A stretch of DNA of 64,000 nt from Klebsiella electrica. Its GTDB lineage: Bacteria; Pseudomonadota; Gammaproteobacteria; Enterobacterales; Enterobacteriaceae. The notes beneath the pieces are model-generated. The model searched no databases. It was not told the origin of the DNA and was given only the letters and a program-made list of their open reading frames with translations. Below, in pieces: positions 7,395 to 20,961 of the stretch. Location of the stretch: assembly GCF_006711645.1 (NCBI RefSeq), contig NZ_CP041247.1, positions 1,922,001-1,986,000 on the forward strand. The letters are read 5' to 3'. The first letter of the stretch is position 1; the number at the start of each line of letters is the position of its first letter. A program made the position numbers and the translations under genes.

Positions 7395-8375
7395 ATGCAC
7401 AAATTTACTAAAGCGCTGGCGGCGATCGGTCTCGCTGCGGTTATGTCACAATCAGCTATGGCTGAAACACTTAAACTCGGATTTCTGGTGAAACAGCCTG
7501 AAGAACCCTGGTTTCAGACCGAGTGGAAATTTGCTGATAAGGCCGGCAAAGATTTGGGTTTTGAGGTGATTAAAATTGCGGTTCCGGATGGCGAGAAGAC
7601 CCTTAACGCCATCGACAGCCTGGCGGCCAGCGGGGCCAAGGGCTTCGTTATTTGTACGCCTGACCCGAAACTCGGCGCGGCGATTGTCGCCAAAGCCCGC
7701 GGATACGATATGAAAGTTATCACCGTCGATGACCAGTTTGTTAATGCCAAAGGTAAACCGATGGAGAGCGTGCCGCTGGTGATGATGGCCGCCAGTGAAA
7801 TTGGCGCTCGTCAGGGGCAGGAGCTGTATAAAGAGATGCAAAAACGCGGCTGGGATGTGAAGGATACCGGTGTGATGGCGATTACCGCCGATGAACTCGA
7901 TACCGCCCGCCGTCGTACCACCGGTTCCATTGACGCGCTGAAAGCGGCCGGCTTCCCGGATAAACAGATCTACCGCGTTCCGACCAAATCCAACGATATC
8001 CCGGGCGCCTTCGACGCCGGTAACTCCATGCTGGTGCAGCATCCTCAGGTGAAACACTGGCTGATCGTGGGGATGAATGACAACACCGTGCTGGGCGGCG
8101 TGCGCGCAACCGAAGGCCAGGGTTTTAAAGCCGGGGATGTGATCGGCATTGGCATCAATGGTGTGGATGCGGTTAATGAACTCTCCAAAGCGCAGGCGAC
8201 CGGTTTCTACGGCTCTTTGCTGCCTAGCCCGGACATCCACGGATATAAAACCAGTGAGATGCTCTACAACTGGGTCACGAAAGGCGTCGAACCGCCGAAA
8301 TTCACTGCGGTGACCGATGTGGTGCTGATCACGCGCGACAACTTCAAAGAAGAGCTGGCGAAAAAAGGGCTGTAA
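7395..8375 (+). CDS. araF: L-arabinose-binding periplasmic protein AraF
   Basis: The periplasmic receptor of the high-affinity L-arabinose importer AraFGH. The 326-residue protein starts with a 23-residue signal peptide (MHKFTKALAAIGL...QSAMA) and the mature chain begins ETLKLGFLVKQPEEPWFQ, a near-copy of the E. coli protein. It is a type I sugar-binding protein of the periplasmic binding protein superfamily. I chose 7395 over an upstream in-frame codon because it restores the signal peptide and follows CTGGAG. It ends in KKGL, three residues shorter than the E. coli form as I recall it. It is the first gene of araFGH, and a stable hairpin lies between it and araG. Confidence 0.97.
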   Translation: MHKFTKALAAIGLAAVMSQSAMAETLKLGFLVKQPEEPWFQTEWKFADKAGKDLGFEVIKIAVPDGEKTLNAIDSLAASGAKGFVICTPDPKLGAAIVAKARGYDMKVITVDDQFVNAKGKPMESVPLVMMAASEIGARQGQELYKEMQKRGWDVKDTGVMAITADELDTARRRTTGSIDALKAAGFPDKQIYRVPTKSNDIPGAFDAGNSMLVQHPQVKHWLIVGMNDNTVLGGVRATEGQGFKAGDVIGIGINGVDAVNELSKAQATGFYGSLLPSPDIHGYKTSEMLYNWVTKGVEPPKFTAVTDVVLITRDNFKEELAKKGL

Positions 8376-8390
8376 GGCCTGGTTGACCCT

Positions 8391-8413
8391 GCCTCCCGCA
8401 CTCTGCGGGAGGC
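8391..8413 (+). other. mRNA hairpin between araF and araG
   Basis: A perfect 10-bp stem (gcctcccgca / tgcgggaggc) with a 3-nt loop and no T-run sits in the 62-nt spacer. Such intercistronic hairpins typically protect the upstream message, which would give more binding protein than ATPase. That role is inferred. Confidence 0.65.
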
Positions 8414-8437
8414 TGAGCATAGAAGAGCGGAGTTGTT

Positions 8438-9952
8438 ATGCAACAGTCTACCCCTTATCTCTCATTTCGCGGTATTACCATGACCTTTCCCGGCGTTAAG
8501 GCGCTGTCTGATATTAGCTTTGACTGCTACAGCGGACAGATCCACGCCCTGATGGGGGAAAATGGTGCCGGAAAATCGACGCTGCTGAAGATTCTCAGCG
8601 GCAACTATATCCCTAGCGCCGGCGATCTGCAGATAGACGGTCAGCCGCGCGTATTCACCAACACCACCGAAGCGCTTAACGCCGGAGTGGCGATAATTTA
8701 TCAGGAGCTGCACCTGATTCCGGAGATGACCGTCGCAGAAAATATCTACCTCGGCCAAATCCCGCATAAGTACGGGTTAGTGAACCGCTCGCTGCTCAAC
8801 TACGAAGCTCGCCTGCAGCTGGAGCATCTGGGGCTGGATATCGACCCGGAAACGCCGTTGAAATACCTCTCCATCGGCCAGTGGCAGATGGTAGAGATTG
8901 CCAAAGCGCTCACCCGTAACGCCAAGGTCATCGCGTTTGATGAACCGACCAGCTCTCTTTCGGCGCGCGAGATAGAGCATCTGTTTCGCGTCATCCGCGA
9001 ACTGCGCGAGGAAGGGCGCGTGATTATTTATGTTTCGCACCGCATGGAGGAGATTTTTGCCCTCAGCGATGCGATCACCGTATTTAAAGATGGCCGCTAC
9101 GTCCGTACCTTCGATGATATGCAGACCGTGAATCATGATGCGCTGGTGCAGGCGATGGTGGGGCGTGAGCTGGGCGATGTTTACGGCTGGAAACCGCGTG
9201 AGTATGGCAAAGAGCGTCTGCGTCTGGAGCAGGTCAAAGCACCCGGCGTGCGTAAGCCGGTCGATCTCTCGGTGCGCGGCGGGGAAATCGTCGGCCTGTT
9301 CGGGCTGGTCGGGGCCGGGCGCAGCGAGCTGATGAAAGGGTTGTTTGGCGGAACCCGGATCACCGGTGGTCAGGTGTATATCGACGGCCAGGCGATCGAT
9401 ATTCGTAAACCGGCGCAGGCTATCGAGGCCGGAATGATGCTGTGCCCGGAAGACCGCAAAGCGGAGGGCATAATTCCGGTGCACTCCGTACGCGACAATA
9501 TCAATATCAGCGCGCGTCGCCGGCATATTCGCGCGGGCTGCATCATTAATAACGGCTGGGAAGCGCACAATGCCGATCGGCATATTAAGTCGCTCAATAT
9601 CAAAACCCCAGGCCCGGAGCAGCTGATTATGAATCTCTCCGGCGGCAACCAGCAGAAAGCGATTCTGGGGCGCTGGCTGTCGGAAGAGATGAAAGTGATC
9701 CTGCTGGATGAGCCGACCCGCGGTATTGATGTGGGCGCTAAGCATGAAATTTATAACGTTATCTATGCCCTGGCGGCCTCCGGCGTCGCCGTCGTTTTCG
9801 CCTCTAGCGATTTACCCGAAGTGCTCGGTGTCGCCGATCGTATTGTGGTGATGCGCGAAGGCGAGGTGGCAGGCGAACTGCTGCATGACGATGCCAATGA
9901 ACAGCAGGCGTTAAGCCTTGCGATGCCAAAAGTGAGCCAGGCGGTCGCCTGA
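8438..9952 (+). CDS. araG: L-arabinose ABC transporter ATPase AraG
   Basis: A 504-residue cytoplasmic ATPase with two fused ABC domains, typical of ribose/arabinose-type importers. The first domain has Walker [10 protein letters not shown] at 40-48, the signature LSIGQ at 144-148 and Walker B VIAFDEP near 164. The second has a degenerate Walker A (GLVGAGRSE near residue 290), the signature LSGGNQQK near 400 and Walker B VILLDEP. The asymmetry is normal for this family. It powers import with AraH and AraF. The start follows GAGCGGAG. Confidence 0.97.
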   Translation: MQQSTPYLSFRGITMTFPGVKALSDISFDCYSGQIHALMGENGAGKSTLLKILSGNYIPSAGDLQIDGQPRVFTNTTEALNAGVAIIYQELHLIPEMTVAENIYLGQIPHKYGLVNRSLLNYEARLQLEHLGLDIDPETPLKYLSIGQWQMVEIAKALTRNAKVIAFDEPTSSLSAREIEHLFRVIRELREEGRVIIYVSHRMEEIFALSDAITVFKDGRYVRTFDDMQTVNHDALVQAMVGRELGDVYGWKPREYGKERLRLEQVKAPGVRKPVDLSVRGGEIVGLFGLVGAGRSELMKGLFGGTRITGGQVYIDGQAIDIRKPAQAIEAGMMLCPEDRKAEGIIPVHSVRDNINISARRRHIRAGCIINNGWEAHNADRHIKSLNIKTPGPEQLIMNLSGGNQQKAILGRWLSEEMKVILLDEPTRGIDVGAKHEIYNVIYALAASGVAVVFASSDLPEVLGVADRIVVMREGEVAGELLHDDANEQQALSLAMPKVSQAVA

Positions 9953-9963
9953 GTAAGGAGTCA

Positions 9964-10947
9964 ATGATGTCCTCTGTTACCACCCCTAATGCCCGCCAGA
10001 CTTCGTTTAGCTTTGCCCGAATCTGGGATCAGTTTGGCATGCTGGTTGTTTTTGCCGTGTTGTTTATCGGCTGCGTGATTTTTGTGCCCAATTTTGCCTC
10101 GTTTATCAATATGAAAGGTCTGGGGCTAGCGATTTCAATGTCCGGTATGGTGGCCTGCGGTATGCTGTTTTGCCTGGCGTCCGGAGATTTTGACCTGTCG
10201 GTGGCATCGGTTATCGCCTGCGCAGGCGTAACGACGGCCGTGGTGATTAATATGACGGAAAGCATGTGGATAGGGATTGCCGCCGGTCTGCTGCTGGGGG
10301 CAATCAGCGGGCTGGTTAACGGCTTCGTGATTGCCCGTCTGAAAATTAACGCCCTGATAACCACGCTTGCCACAATGCAGATTGTGCGCGGCCTGGCTTA
10401 TATCATCTCCGACGGCAAGGCGGTCGGTATTGAAGATGAGCGTTTCTTTACCTTAGGCTATGCCAACTGGTTTGGCCTGCCGGCCCCCATCTGGCTGACC
10501 GTCGCCTGCCTGATTATTTTTGGTTTGCTGCTCAACAAAACCACCTTTGGCCGCAATACGCTGGCTATCGGTGGCAATGAAGAGGCGGCCCGACTGGCGG
10601 GCGTGCCGGTGGTGCGGACCAAAATTATTATTTTCGTGATCTCAGGCCTGGTGTCTGCCGCCGCGGGGATCATTCTCGCCTCGCGCATGACCAGCGGCCA
10701 GCCGATGACCTCGATTGGCTATGAGCTGATCGTCATTTCAGCCTGTGTGCTGGGTGGCGTGTCGCTGAAAGGCGGGATCGGTAAGATCTCTTATGTGGTT
10801 GCCGGGATCCTGATCCTTGGCACCGTCGAGAATGCCATGAACCTGCTGAATATCTCGCCGTTCTCTCAGTACGTGGTGCGCGGCGTGATTCTGCTGGCGG
10901 CGGTTATCTTCGACCGTTACAAACAAAAAGCAAAACGGACGGCTTAA
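9964..10947 (+). CDS. araH: L-arabinose ABC transporter permease AraH
   Basis: A 327-residue inner-membrane permease of the RbsC/AraH type with about eight to ten hydrophobic segments and the cytoplasmic coupling loop NEEAARLAGVPVVRTK near residue 205. It forms the channel of AraFGH. It begins 11 bases after the araG stop with AAGGAG upstream. Two tandem ATGs occur (9964 and 9967), and the E. coli annotation uses the first. Confidence 0.97.
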   Translation: MMSSVTTPNARQTSFSFARIWDQFGMLVVFAVLFIGCVIFVPNFASFINMKGLGLAISMSGMVACGMLFCLASGDFDLSVASVIACAGVTTAVVINMTESMWIGIAAGLLLGAISGLVNGFVIARLKINALITTLATMQIVRGLAYIISDGKAVGIEDERFFTLGYANWFGLPAPIWLTVACLIIFGLLLNKTTFGRNTLAIGGNEEAARLAGVPVVRTKIIIFVISGLVSAAAGIILASRMTSGQPMTSIGYELIVISACVLGGVSLKGGIGKISYVVAGILILGTVENAMNLLNISPFSQYVVRGVILLAAVIFDRYKQKAKRTA

Positions 10948-10979
10948 CGCCCTCCCAACCTTTTAGTCTACTCCTCGAT

Positions 10980-11008
10980 TATCGCCAGCGCCCGCTGTGC
11001 TGGCGATA
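10980..11008 (+). other. hairpin after araH
   Basis: A perfect 10-bp inverted repeat (tatcgccagc / gctggcgata) with a 9-nt loop lies just after the operon. No T-run follows, so it may be a 3'-end stabiliser rather than an intrinsic terminator. Confidence 0.5.
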
Positions 11009-11040
11009 GCTATCAAAAATGGCGATCACGGTCACACTGT

Positions 11041-11048
11041 CTATACTT
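11041..11048 (+). promoter_or_regulatory. sigma-S -10 element of otsBA
   Basis: CTATACTT matches the extended -10 consensus preferred by the stationary-phase sigma factor RpoS. Trehalose synthesis genes otsBA are RpoS-controlled and osmotically induced in E. coli, and the element sits about 60 bases before the otsB start. Confidence 0.7.
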
Positions 11049-11093
11049 ACATGGCTAACAATCCGTTAACAACCAGCGTTGCGCTGGCCATGA

Positions 11094-13311
<2,218 letters not shown>

Positions 13312-13329
13312 GTGAGGTAAGCGCGATAC

Positions 13330-13357
13330 AGGCTGACGCCCTGGCGTCAGCCTTTTT
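13330..13357 (+). terminator. otsA terminator overlapping the uspC stop
   Basis: An 11-base inverted repeat (aggctgacgcc / ggcgtcagcct) followed by five T residues ends the otsBA message. The convergent uspC stop codon (complement of 13347-13349) lies within the hairpin, so the last uspC codons are part of the terminator. Confidence 0.85.
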
Positions 13358-13775
13358 CCAGGGAGACCAGTAAAACGTCCACGCCGCTGCTGCCGACGAT
13401 ACTTTTCGCCGAGCAGGTGGCGCGCGAAAACAGGCTATGGTTGTGATTGCCGCATATCACCAGGTCCACGTGATGCTGTTGGCAAAAATCCTTGATGTGG
13501 TGGTTCAGTTCGCCGCTGGCAATCGTTACGTTATCAATAGGGTAATCGGCTTCTTTCGCCAGAGCGGAGAGAAAATCTCGCGTTTCTTCATGCATTAAGT
13601 CCCGCAGGTTTTCCAGCATTGGCGCCGCAAACTGGTTATATAGCTCCGGGTCGGTGGCCAGCGTAATCAGACTGACTTTGGCATCCAGCGGGCGTGCGAT
13701 AGAGACCGCTTTATTGATAAGCACGCGGCTTTCCGGCGTTGGGGCGACGGCAACGAGCAGATGAGAATATGGCAT
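13347..13775 (-). CDS. uspC: Universal stress protein UspC
   Basis: A 142-residue UspA-superfamily protein with the opening MPYSHLLVAVAPTPESRVLINKA and a DLVICGNHNHSLFSRATCSAKSIV segment typical of UspC/UspD rather than the ATP-binding class. In E. coli UspC is induced by starvation and stress, acts as a scaffold in KdpD signalling and affects motility. The start follows AAGGAGG. In E. coli the flagellar master operon lies just upstream; here that side holds only a repeat array. Confidence 0.95.
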   Translation of the reverse strand: MPYSHLLVAVAPTPESRVLINKAVSIARPLDAKVSLITLATDPELYNQFAAPMLENLRDLMHEETRDFLSALAKEADYPIDNVTIASGELNHHIKDFCQQHHVDLVICGNHNHSLFSRATCSAKSIVGSSGVDVLLVSLEKG

Positions 13776-13990
13776 CAGGCCTCCTTGAGATACGCGAATC
13801 GATACGCGAAATAACCCTTCCTCCTTTCTTTACTCCCATTTTTTATCTCCCGCAAGGTCTGTCCATCACACATCAGGCGCCCGGTTTTTAGGCGGGAGCA
13901 ATCACGTTTTCGCCCGCCGGGGTTTAGTTTTGGTTATCTGTCTTTCGATAAAGGAAGTGCCGTTTTATAAACCGGTGATGCGTGTCCGTC

Positions 13991-14455
13991 GGCCTGATAA
14001 ACGCAGCGCCATCAGGCATTTCCCCGGCGGCGCGGGCTTGCCGGGGCTACAAATCCCCAGGCAACAAAACCCGACATGGCCGGGTTTGATTCTTAGCAAC
14101 GTCCGGTGGTGTCGCTGCCGGGTGTATTTTTTGTAGGCCTGATAAGCGCAGCGCCATCGGCATTTCCCCGGCGGCGCGGGCTTGCCGGGGCTACAAATCC
14201 CCAGGCAACAAAACCCGACATCGCCGAGTTTGATTCTTAGCAGCGCCAGGTGGTGTCGCTGCCGGGTGTATTTTTTGTAGGCCTGATAAGCGCAGCGCCA
14301 TCAGGCATTTCCCCGGCGGCGCGGGGCTTGCCGGGGCTACAAATCCTGCGCCATCAGGCATTTCCCCGGCGGCGCGGGGCTTGCCGGGGCTACAACTCCT
14401 GCGCCATCGGCATTTCCCCGGCGGCGCGGGGCCTGCCGGGGCTACAAAATCACCG
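13991..14455. repeat. REP-like palindromic repeat array
   Basis: The gap 13776-14462 holds no gene but a structured array. Two long units of about 145 bp start at 13991 and 14136, each opening with ggcctgataarcgcagcgcc, the classic REP palindrome tail. A third start at 14280 leads into three short units with an exact 53-bp step (gcgcca at 14295, 14348 and 14401). All five copies share a core cccggcggcgcgggnttgccggg that can fold into a GC hairpin. The long units also hold an aaacccg/cgggttt hairpin. This resembles a BIME of Klebsiella type. It lies where E. coli carries the flagellar genes. Confidence 0.85.
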
Positions 14456-14462
14456 GCCTGAC

Positions 14463-16196
14463 TTACATACGCTCGACGGTTTCAATCCCCAGCGTATCCA
14501 GACCTTGCTTCAGGGTTCTGGCCGTCAGCTGCGCCAGCTTCAGGCGGCTGTTGCGTACGGTTTCGCTCTCGGCGGTGATAATCGGGCAGTGCTCGTAGAA
14601 ACCGGAGAACAGGCCGGCCAGATCGTAGAGATAGGCACACATGACGTGCGGCGTCCCTTCACGGGCCACAACGGTCAGCGTCTCTTCGAACTGCAGCAGG
14701 CGCGCGGCCAACTGCGCTTCGCGCTCTTCGCTAATGATAACCGGCGCCGCAGCCAGCGCCTGCGCATCAACTTCCGCTTTACGGAACACGGACAGCACGC
14801 GGGTATAGGCATACTGCATATACGGCGCGGTGTTGCCTTCGAACGCCAGCATATTATCCCAGTCAAACACGTAGTCGGTGGTCCGGTTTTTGGACAGATC
14901 GGCGTACTTCACTGCGCCAATACCGACCGCATTGGCCAGTTGTTCCAGCTCATCGGCAGGCATCTCCGGATTCTTCTCGGCCACCAGGCGGCGCGCGCGC
15001 TCCAGCGCTTCGTCCAGAAGATCGGCAAGCTTCACGGTACCGCCGGCGCGAGTTTTGAACGGCTTACCATCTTTGCCCAGCATCATGCCAAACATGTGAT
15101 GTTCCAGCGGTACCGATTCCGGCACGTAGCCCGCTTTACGCACGATAGTCCACGCCTGCATCAGATGCTGGTGCTGACGGGAGTCGATATAGTAGAGCAC
15201 GCGGTCGGCGTGCAGCGTTTCATAACGATACTTCGCACAGGCGATATCGGTCGTGGTGTAGAGGTAGCCGCCATCCTTTTTCTGGATGATGACGCCCATC
15301 GGTTCGCCTTCCTTGTTTTTGTACTCATCAAGGAATACCACGGTCGCGCCTTCGCTCTCGGTCGCCAGACCTTTCGCTTTCAGATCGGCAACAATACCTG
15401 GCAGCATCGGGTTGTAGAGACTTTCCCCCATCACGTCATCGCGAGTCAGGGTGACGTTCAGACGATCGTAGGTAATCTGGTTTTGGGTCATGGTGATATC
15501 AACCAGCTTGCGCCACATCTCCAGGAAGTACGCGTCGCCACCCTGGAGTTTTACCACGTAGTTACGGGCACGTTCGGCAAAGACTTCATCTTCGTCATAA
15601 TGCTTTTTCGCATCGCGGTAGAAGCCTTCGAGATCGGACAGCGCCATCTCGCCGGCGTTTTCCTGCTGCTGTTTTTCCAGCCAGGCGATTAGCATACCGA
15701 ACTGGGTACCCCAGTCGCCAACGTGGTTCGCGCGGATCACCTTATGACCGAGAAACTCCAGCGTACGGACGGCGGCGTCACCGATGATGGTGGAACGCAG
15801 ATGGCCGACGTGCATCTCTTTGGCGACGTTTGGCGCGGAGTAGTCAACGACGATAGTTTGCGCCTGCGGCTGAGCGACGCCCAGGCGCTCTGATGCCAGC
15901 GCGCTGTTCACATTTTCCGCTAAAAAGGCCGGATCGAGGAAAATATTGATAAAGCCGGGCCCGGCGATTTCAACCTTGTTGGCAATCCCGTTAAGGTCGA
16001 GATGAGACAGTACCTGCTCTGCGAGTTGTCGCGGCGCCATACCCAGTTTTTTCGCTACTGCCATCACGCCGTTGGCCTGATAGTCGCCGAACTGGATTTT
16101 TGCTGACTGGCGGACCTGAGGTTCGCAATCGGCAGGCGCACCTGCCGCGATCAGGGCCTGGCTGACTTTTTCTGAGAGAAGAGCCTGAATATTCAC
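14463..16196 (-). CDS. argS: Arginyl-tRNA synthetase
   Basis: A 577-residue class I synthetase that charges tRNA-Arg in the cytoplasm. The HIGH-type motif appears as HVGHLRST near residue 130. A canonical KMSKS is absent, and the loop reads [15 protein letters not shown] near residue 380, as in E. coli ArgRS. The C-terminal anticodon-binding domain ends [11 protein letters not shown]. Translation starts at GTG (complement of 16194-16196), the same unusual start as in E. coli, after a short AAGG. It faces the REP array at its 3' end and is divergent from yecM. Confidence 0.97.
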   Translation of the reverse strand: MNIQALLSEKVSQALIAAGAPADCEPQVRQSAKIQFGDYQANGVMAVAKKLGMAPRQLAEQVLSHLDLNGIANKVEIAGPGFINIFLDPAFLAENVNSALASERLGVAQPQAQTIVVDYSAPNVAKEMHVGHLRSTIIGDAAVRTLEFLGHKVIRANHVGDWGTQFGMLIAWLEKQQQENAGEMALSDLEGFYRDAKKHYDEDEVFAERARNYVVKLQGGDAYFLEMWRKLVDITMTQNQITYDRLNVTLTRDDVMGESLYNPMLPGIVADLKAKGLATESEGATVVFLDEYKNKEGEPMGVIIQKKDGGYLYTTTDIACAKYRYETLHADRVLYYIDSRQHQHLMQAWTIVRKAGYVPESVPLEHHMFGMMLGKDGKPFKTRAGGTVKLADLLDEALERARRLVAEKNPEMPADELEQLANAVGIGAVKYADLSKNRTTDYVFDWDNMLAFEGNTAPYMQYAYTRVLSVFRKAEVDAQALAAAPVIISEEREAQLAARLLQFEETLTVVAREGTPHVMCAYLYDLAGLFSGFYEHCPIITAESETVRNSRLKLAQLTARTLKQGLDTLGIETVERM

Positions 16197-16424
16197 CGGA
16201 ATACCTTACGTTTAAGGCGCTATAACCCCTGCGGGGCGGCGCCGGAATGTGGACAAATTAGGGCAGGAGTATACTGCATTTGCGCCCATGCGTCAGCACC
16301 GCGCGCGTTGCCGGGCGGCACGCTTAATGAATCGCCACTCGGCGCGCCCCGTGGAAGATTCCCGGTTGGTCGCCGCCGGGAAACACGATAAATTACCCCC
16401 CTTTGACGTGTATTGAGGTGCAGT

Positions 16425-16994
16425 ATGGCAAACTGGCAGCAAATTGATGAGCTAAACGATATTTCCGCGGATCTGCCGCGTTTCACCGACGCGTTAAGCG
16501 GGCTGGCCAGGCGACTTGGGCTGGATATCGCCCCGCTGGATGCCGACCATATTTCCCTGCGCTGTCACCAGAACGCCACGGCGGAGCGCTGGCGTCGCGG
16601 TTTTGAACAGTGCGGCACGCTGCTGTCGGAAAATACCATCAACGGTCGACCTGTCTGCCTGTTCAAACTGAATGAGCCGGTTTCGGTGGCCCACTGGCGT
16701 TTCAGCGTGGTTGAGCTGCCGTGGCCGGGGGAAAAACGCTATCCGCATGAAGGATGGGAACACGTTGAAATCGTGCTGCCGGGCGAGCCGGATGCGCTCA
16801 ATGCCCGCGCGCTGGCGCTGCTGTCTGATGAGGGATTGAGTCAGCCGGGGATTTTTGTCAAAACCAGCTCGCCGAAAGGCGCGCGCGAACGGCTGCCAAA
16901 CCCGACTCTGGCGGTGACGGACGGCAGCGTCACGATTAAATTTCACCCGTGGTCAATTGAGCAAATTGTCGCCAGCGAACAATCTGATGCGTAA
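16425..16994 (+). CDS. yecM: YecM, VOC-superfamily protein
   Basis: A 189-residue protein of unknown function with a glyoxalase/VOC-like metal-binding fold by family membership. The ADHISLRC and WEHVEIVLPGEPDAL segments carry the histidine and glutamate positions expected for a metal site. It is recognised as YecM from sequence and its position between argS and cutC. I prefer the ATG at 16425 (MANWQQIDEL) over one four codons earlier, because GAGGTG is correctly spaced before it. Confidence 0.92.
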   Translation: MANWQQIDELNDISADLPRFTDALSGLARRLGLDIAPLDADHISLRCHQNATAERWRRGFEQCGTLLSENTINGRPVCLFKLNEPVSVAHWRFSVVELPWPGEKRYPHEGWEHVEIVLPGEPDALNARALALLSDEGLSQPGIFVKTSSPKGARERLPNPTLAVTDGSVTIKFHPWSIEQIVASEQSDA

Positions 16995-17068
16995 CAGTGT
17001 GAAGCGACGCGGTATTTGAACGGATAAATCATGACATGCTGTGTTGCCCGCAGCGTAAGGAGAAGGAA

Positions 17069-17812
17069 ATGACGCTACTGGAAGTCTGCTGTTATAGCAT
17101 GGCCTGTGCGCAAGAGGCGCAGCGTTGCGGCGCCGATCGCATTGAACTCTGCGCCGCGCCGCATGAAGGGGGATTAACCCCGTCGCTGGGCGTGTTGAAA
17201 ACAGTACGTGAAACGGTGACCATTCCGGTGCATCCGATTATTCGCCCGCGCGGTGGTGATTTTTGCTACACCGAAAGCGAGTTTGCGGCGATGCTCGACG
17301 ATGTAGCGACGGTCAGGGAGCTGGGTTTTCCCGGCGTGGTCATTGGCGTGTTGGATGTCGATGGTCAGGTCGATAGCGCGCGCATGCACAAAATCATGGC
17401 GGCGGCCGGTTCGCTGGCGGTTACGTTCCATCGGGCTTTTGATATGTGTGCGGATCCGTATCAGGCTTATCGTGCGCTGGCCGATTCCGGCGTCGCCCGT
17501 ATCCTGACATCGGGTCAGCAGGCGAGCGCTGAAAAAGGTCTTTCATTAATTATGGAACTTATTGCCCTGGGGGATACTCCAACAGTTATGGCTGGTGCAG
17601 GTGTTCGAGCAGCCAACCTGGCAAAGTTTCTCCAGGCTGGCGTCAAAGAGGTGCACAGCTCGGCCGGGCACTGGGTGCCATCGCCAATGCGCTTTCGTCA
17701 TTCCGGGTTATCAATGTCCGCCGATGCCGACGCAGATGAATATTCGCGCTATGCCGTTAATGGCGTAGCGGTGGCAGAAATGAAGCAAATCATTTCTGCG
17801 CAGAGAAGTTAA
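17069..17812 (+). CDS. cutC: CutC family protein
   Basis: A 247-residue TIM-barrel protein. CutC was named for copper homeostasis, but in E. coli the copper phenotype has been traced to loss of the MicL sRNA encoded in its 3' part, so the protein's own function is uncertain. Family sequences [32 protein letters not shown] and [11 protein letters not shown] are all present. The start at 17069 follows AAGGAGAAGG and matches the family N-terminus. A sigma-E-like promoter inside the gene and a terminator after it define MicL. Confidence 0.95.
   Translation: MTLLEVCCYSMACAQEAQRCGADRIELCAAPHEGGLTPSLGVLKTVRETVTIPVHPIIRPRGGDFCYTESEFAAMLDDVATVRELGFPGVVIGVLDVDGQVDSARMHKIMAAAGSLAVTFHRAFDMCADPYQAYRALADSGVARILTSGQQASAEKGLSLIMELIALGDTPTVMAGAGVRAANLAKFLQAGVKEVHSSAGHWVPSPMRFRHSGLSMSADADADEYSRYAVNGVAVAEMKQIISAQRS
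17554..17582 (+). promoter_or_regulatory. sigma-E-type promoter inside cutC (MicL)
   Basis: GGAACTT at 17554-17560 matches the sigma-E -35 element, and CTCCAA at 17577-17582 lies 16 bases further as a -10. Transcription from about 17588 to the terminator at about 17895 would give roughly 308 nt, the known length of full-length MicL. Confidence 0.7.
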
Positions 17813-17895
17813 ACCGTTTTTTGCTGCACATCATGTCGCCCAATATGATGATTGCCCGTACCAGGCCCCTGCAATTTCAACAGGGGTCTTTTTTT
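17588..17895 (+). ncRNA. micL: MicL sRNA in the 3' part of cutC
   Basis: MicL is a sigma-E-dependent, Hfq-binding sRNA that represses lpp (outer-membrane lipoprotein). In E. coli it is made from inside cutC and processed to an 80-nt form from the 3' untranslated region. Position, promoter motif, predicted length and terminator all agree here. The short form would cover about 17815-17895. Base pairing to lpp was not tested. Confidence 0.75.
17864..17895 (+). terminator. cutC/MicL rho-independent terminator
   Basis: The stem ggcccctg / caggggtc (one G-U pair) with a 9-nt loop is followed by a T-run. It ends both the cutC mRNA and MicL, just before the convergent cmoB stop. Confidence 0.88.
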
Positions 17896-17900
17896 GACCT

Positions 17901-19693
<1,793 letters not shown>

Positions 19694-20089
19694 CTAATGT
19701 AAGGAGAAAACCAACTCCCAGGGCATATACCACAGATTCGCGAGTACCATCAGCAGCAGGGCGCACCAGGTGGCGCTCATTCCGGAGCGACGCCAGCTGA
19801 AAAGCCGGTGGTGAAAACCGTAAGAGTGCATCAGTCGTCCGGCAATCAGCAACATTCCGCAGAGGTGCACCATCCAGTTCTGCGCGCCATTCATCTCCAT
19901 AAACAGCAACAGAATGATACCAATGGGCACATACTCAACGGCATTGCCGTGCACGCGGATAGCAACCTGCAGCTCGCTAAACCCTCCGTCACCATACCCG
20001 ACGTGGTATTGCGTGCGCAGGCGTACAACATCGAAAGAAAACTTGATGAGCAATAACGCACCCAACACCGCGTACAGCGCGCTGACCAT
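19694..20089 (-). CDS. yecN: YecN, MAPEG-family membrane protein
   Basis: A 131-residue protein with four hydrophobic segments and the MAPEG pattern (RVHGNAVEYVPIGIILL near residue 44, GRLMHSYGF near residue 84). Eukaryotic MAPEG members are glutathione-dependent membrane enzymes; the bacterial role is unknown. The ATG follows AAAGGGAG. It lies upstream of cmoAB in the same direction and may be co-transcribed (39-bp gap). Confidence 0.92.
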   Translation of the reverse strand: MVSALYAVLGALLLIKFSFDVVRLRTQYHVGYGDGGFSELQVAIRVHGNAVEYVPIGIILLLFMEMNGAQNWMVHLCGMLLIAGRLMHSYGFHHRLFSWRRSGMSATWCALLLMVLANLWYMPWELVFSLH

Positions 20090-20142
20090 ACAAAAAACTC
20101 CCTTTTACTCTTTCAGATGGCTCCGATTAGCATAGCAGGATA

Positions 20143-20961
20143 TCAGAAAAGCGCGGTTTGCTGCGGAATTGACGGTGCGTCTCCGACCTCAGGCATTACC
20201 CGGCGTAAATCTTGCCAAAGCGTGCTGACCAGCTCCGGGGCCTGTGCGATGTCCGGGGTGTGGAGAAATAAATAGGGGGTCGTCGACGGGCTCCATTTCG
20301 CTAAGGTCTGCAGCCACACGCCAAACAGCCGGTGGTTATGGGCCATGTCGTCGCTGCCGATAAAGCGTACCAGCGGATTACCCGCGGTAACCACGGCATG
20401 AACCGGGAGTTTGGGCTTTTTACGCTGGGCGTCAATCATCGCCGGATTTCTCGCGACGGCGCTATGCACCGGGCGACTGTCGAGGATGGCGCGATTCACG
20501 TTACGTTGATGCAGCCCGCGATTGAGCGCCTTTTCGGCATCTCCTTTGGCGAAAAACTCCGGATGCCGCACTTCGACGCCATAGGTGAAATGGGCCGGCA
20601 GCGTATCGAGAAACTGCCACAGGGCAGGAAGATCGCCGGGGCCAAAGGTGGCGGGCAGCTGCAACCAGTACTGGCCAATACGCGTTTCCAGCGGCGCCAG
20701 ACGGTCAAAAAACTCACGACTTAAATCATCACAATGACGCAGCGCGGCCTGGTGCGTAATCGTCGCCGGGAACTTAAAACAGAAGCGAAAATTATCGTGG
20801 GTTTGCTCATACCAGCGGCTGACTATTTCAGCCTTCGGCAGGGCGTACAGGGTCGTGTTGCCTTCCACGCAGTTAAAGTGGCGAGCATAATCTTCAAGGC
20901 TGGTGATGCCCAGACGCGCCCACTTAGGGTGCGACCATTGGGGGAGCCCGATATAAATCAT
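20143..20961 (-). CDS. yecE: YecE, DUF72 family protein
   Basis: A 272-residue DUF72 protein (TIM-barrel type), equal in length to E. coli YecE and of unknown biochemical role. Family sequences include [14 protein letters not shown] at the start and [11 protein letters not shown] near residue 59. Its ATG overlaps the yecD stop by four bases (ATGA), so it is translated from the yecD message. Confidence 0.93.
   Translation of the reverse strand: MIYIGLPQWSHPKWARLGITSLEDYARHFNCVEGNTTLYALPKAEIVSRWYEQTHDNFRFCFKFPATITHQAALRHCDDLSREFFDRLAPLETRIGQYWLQLPATFGPGDLPALWQFLDTLPAHFTYGVEVRHPEFFAKGDAEKALNRGLHQRNVNRAILDSRPVHSAVARNPAMIDAQRKKPKLPVHAVVTAGNPLVRFIGSDDMAHNHRLFGVWLQTLAKWSPSTTPYLFLHTPDIAQAPELVSTLWQDLRRVMPEVGDAPSIPQQTALF

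Noticed and set aside
13991..14455. CRISPR-like array
   Set aside because: The spacings are regular, but the spacers are themselves repeated and the repeats are REP palindromes. No cas gene is present.
14250..15692. A 480-codon open frame on + running through the REP array into argS
   Set aside because: Most of it is antisense to the unmistakable argS gene, and its start is made of REP repeats (repeated PGLQ-type peptides). It is a shadow.
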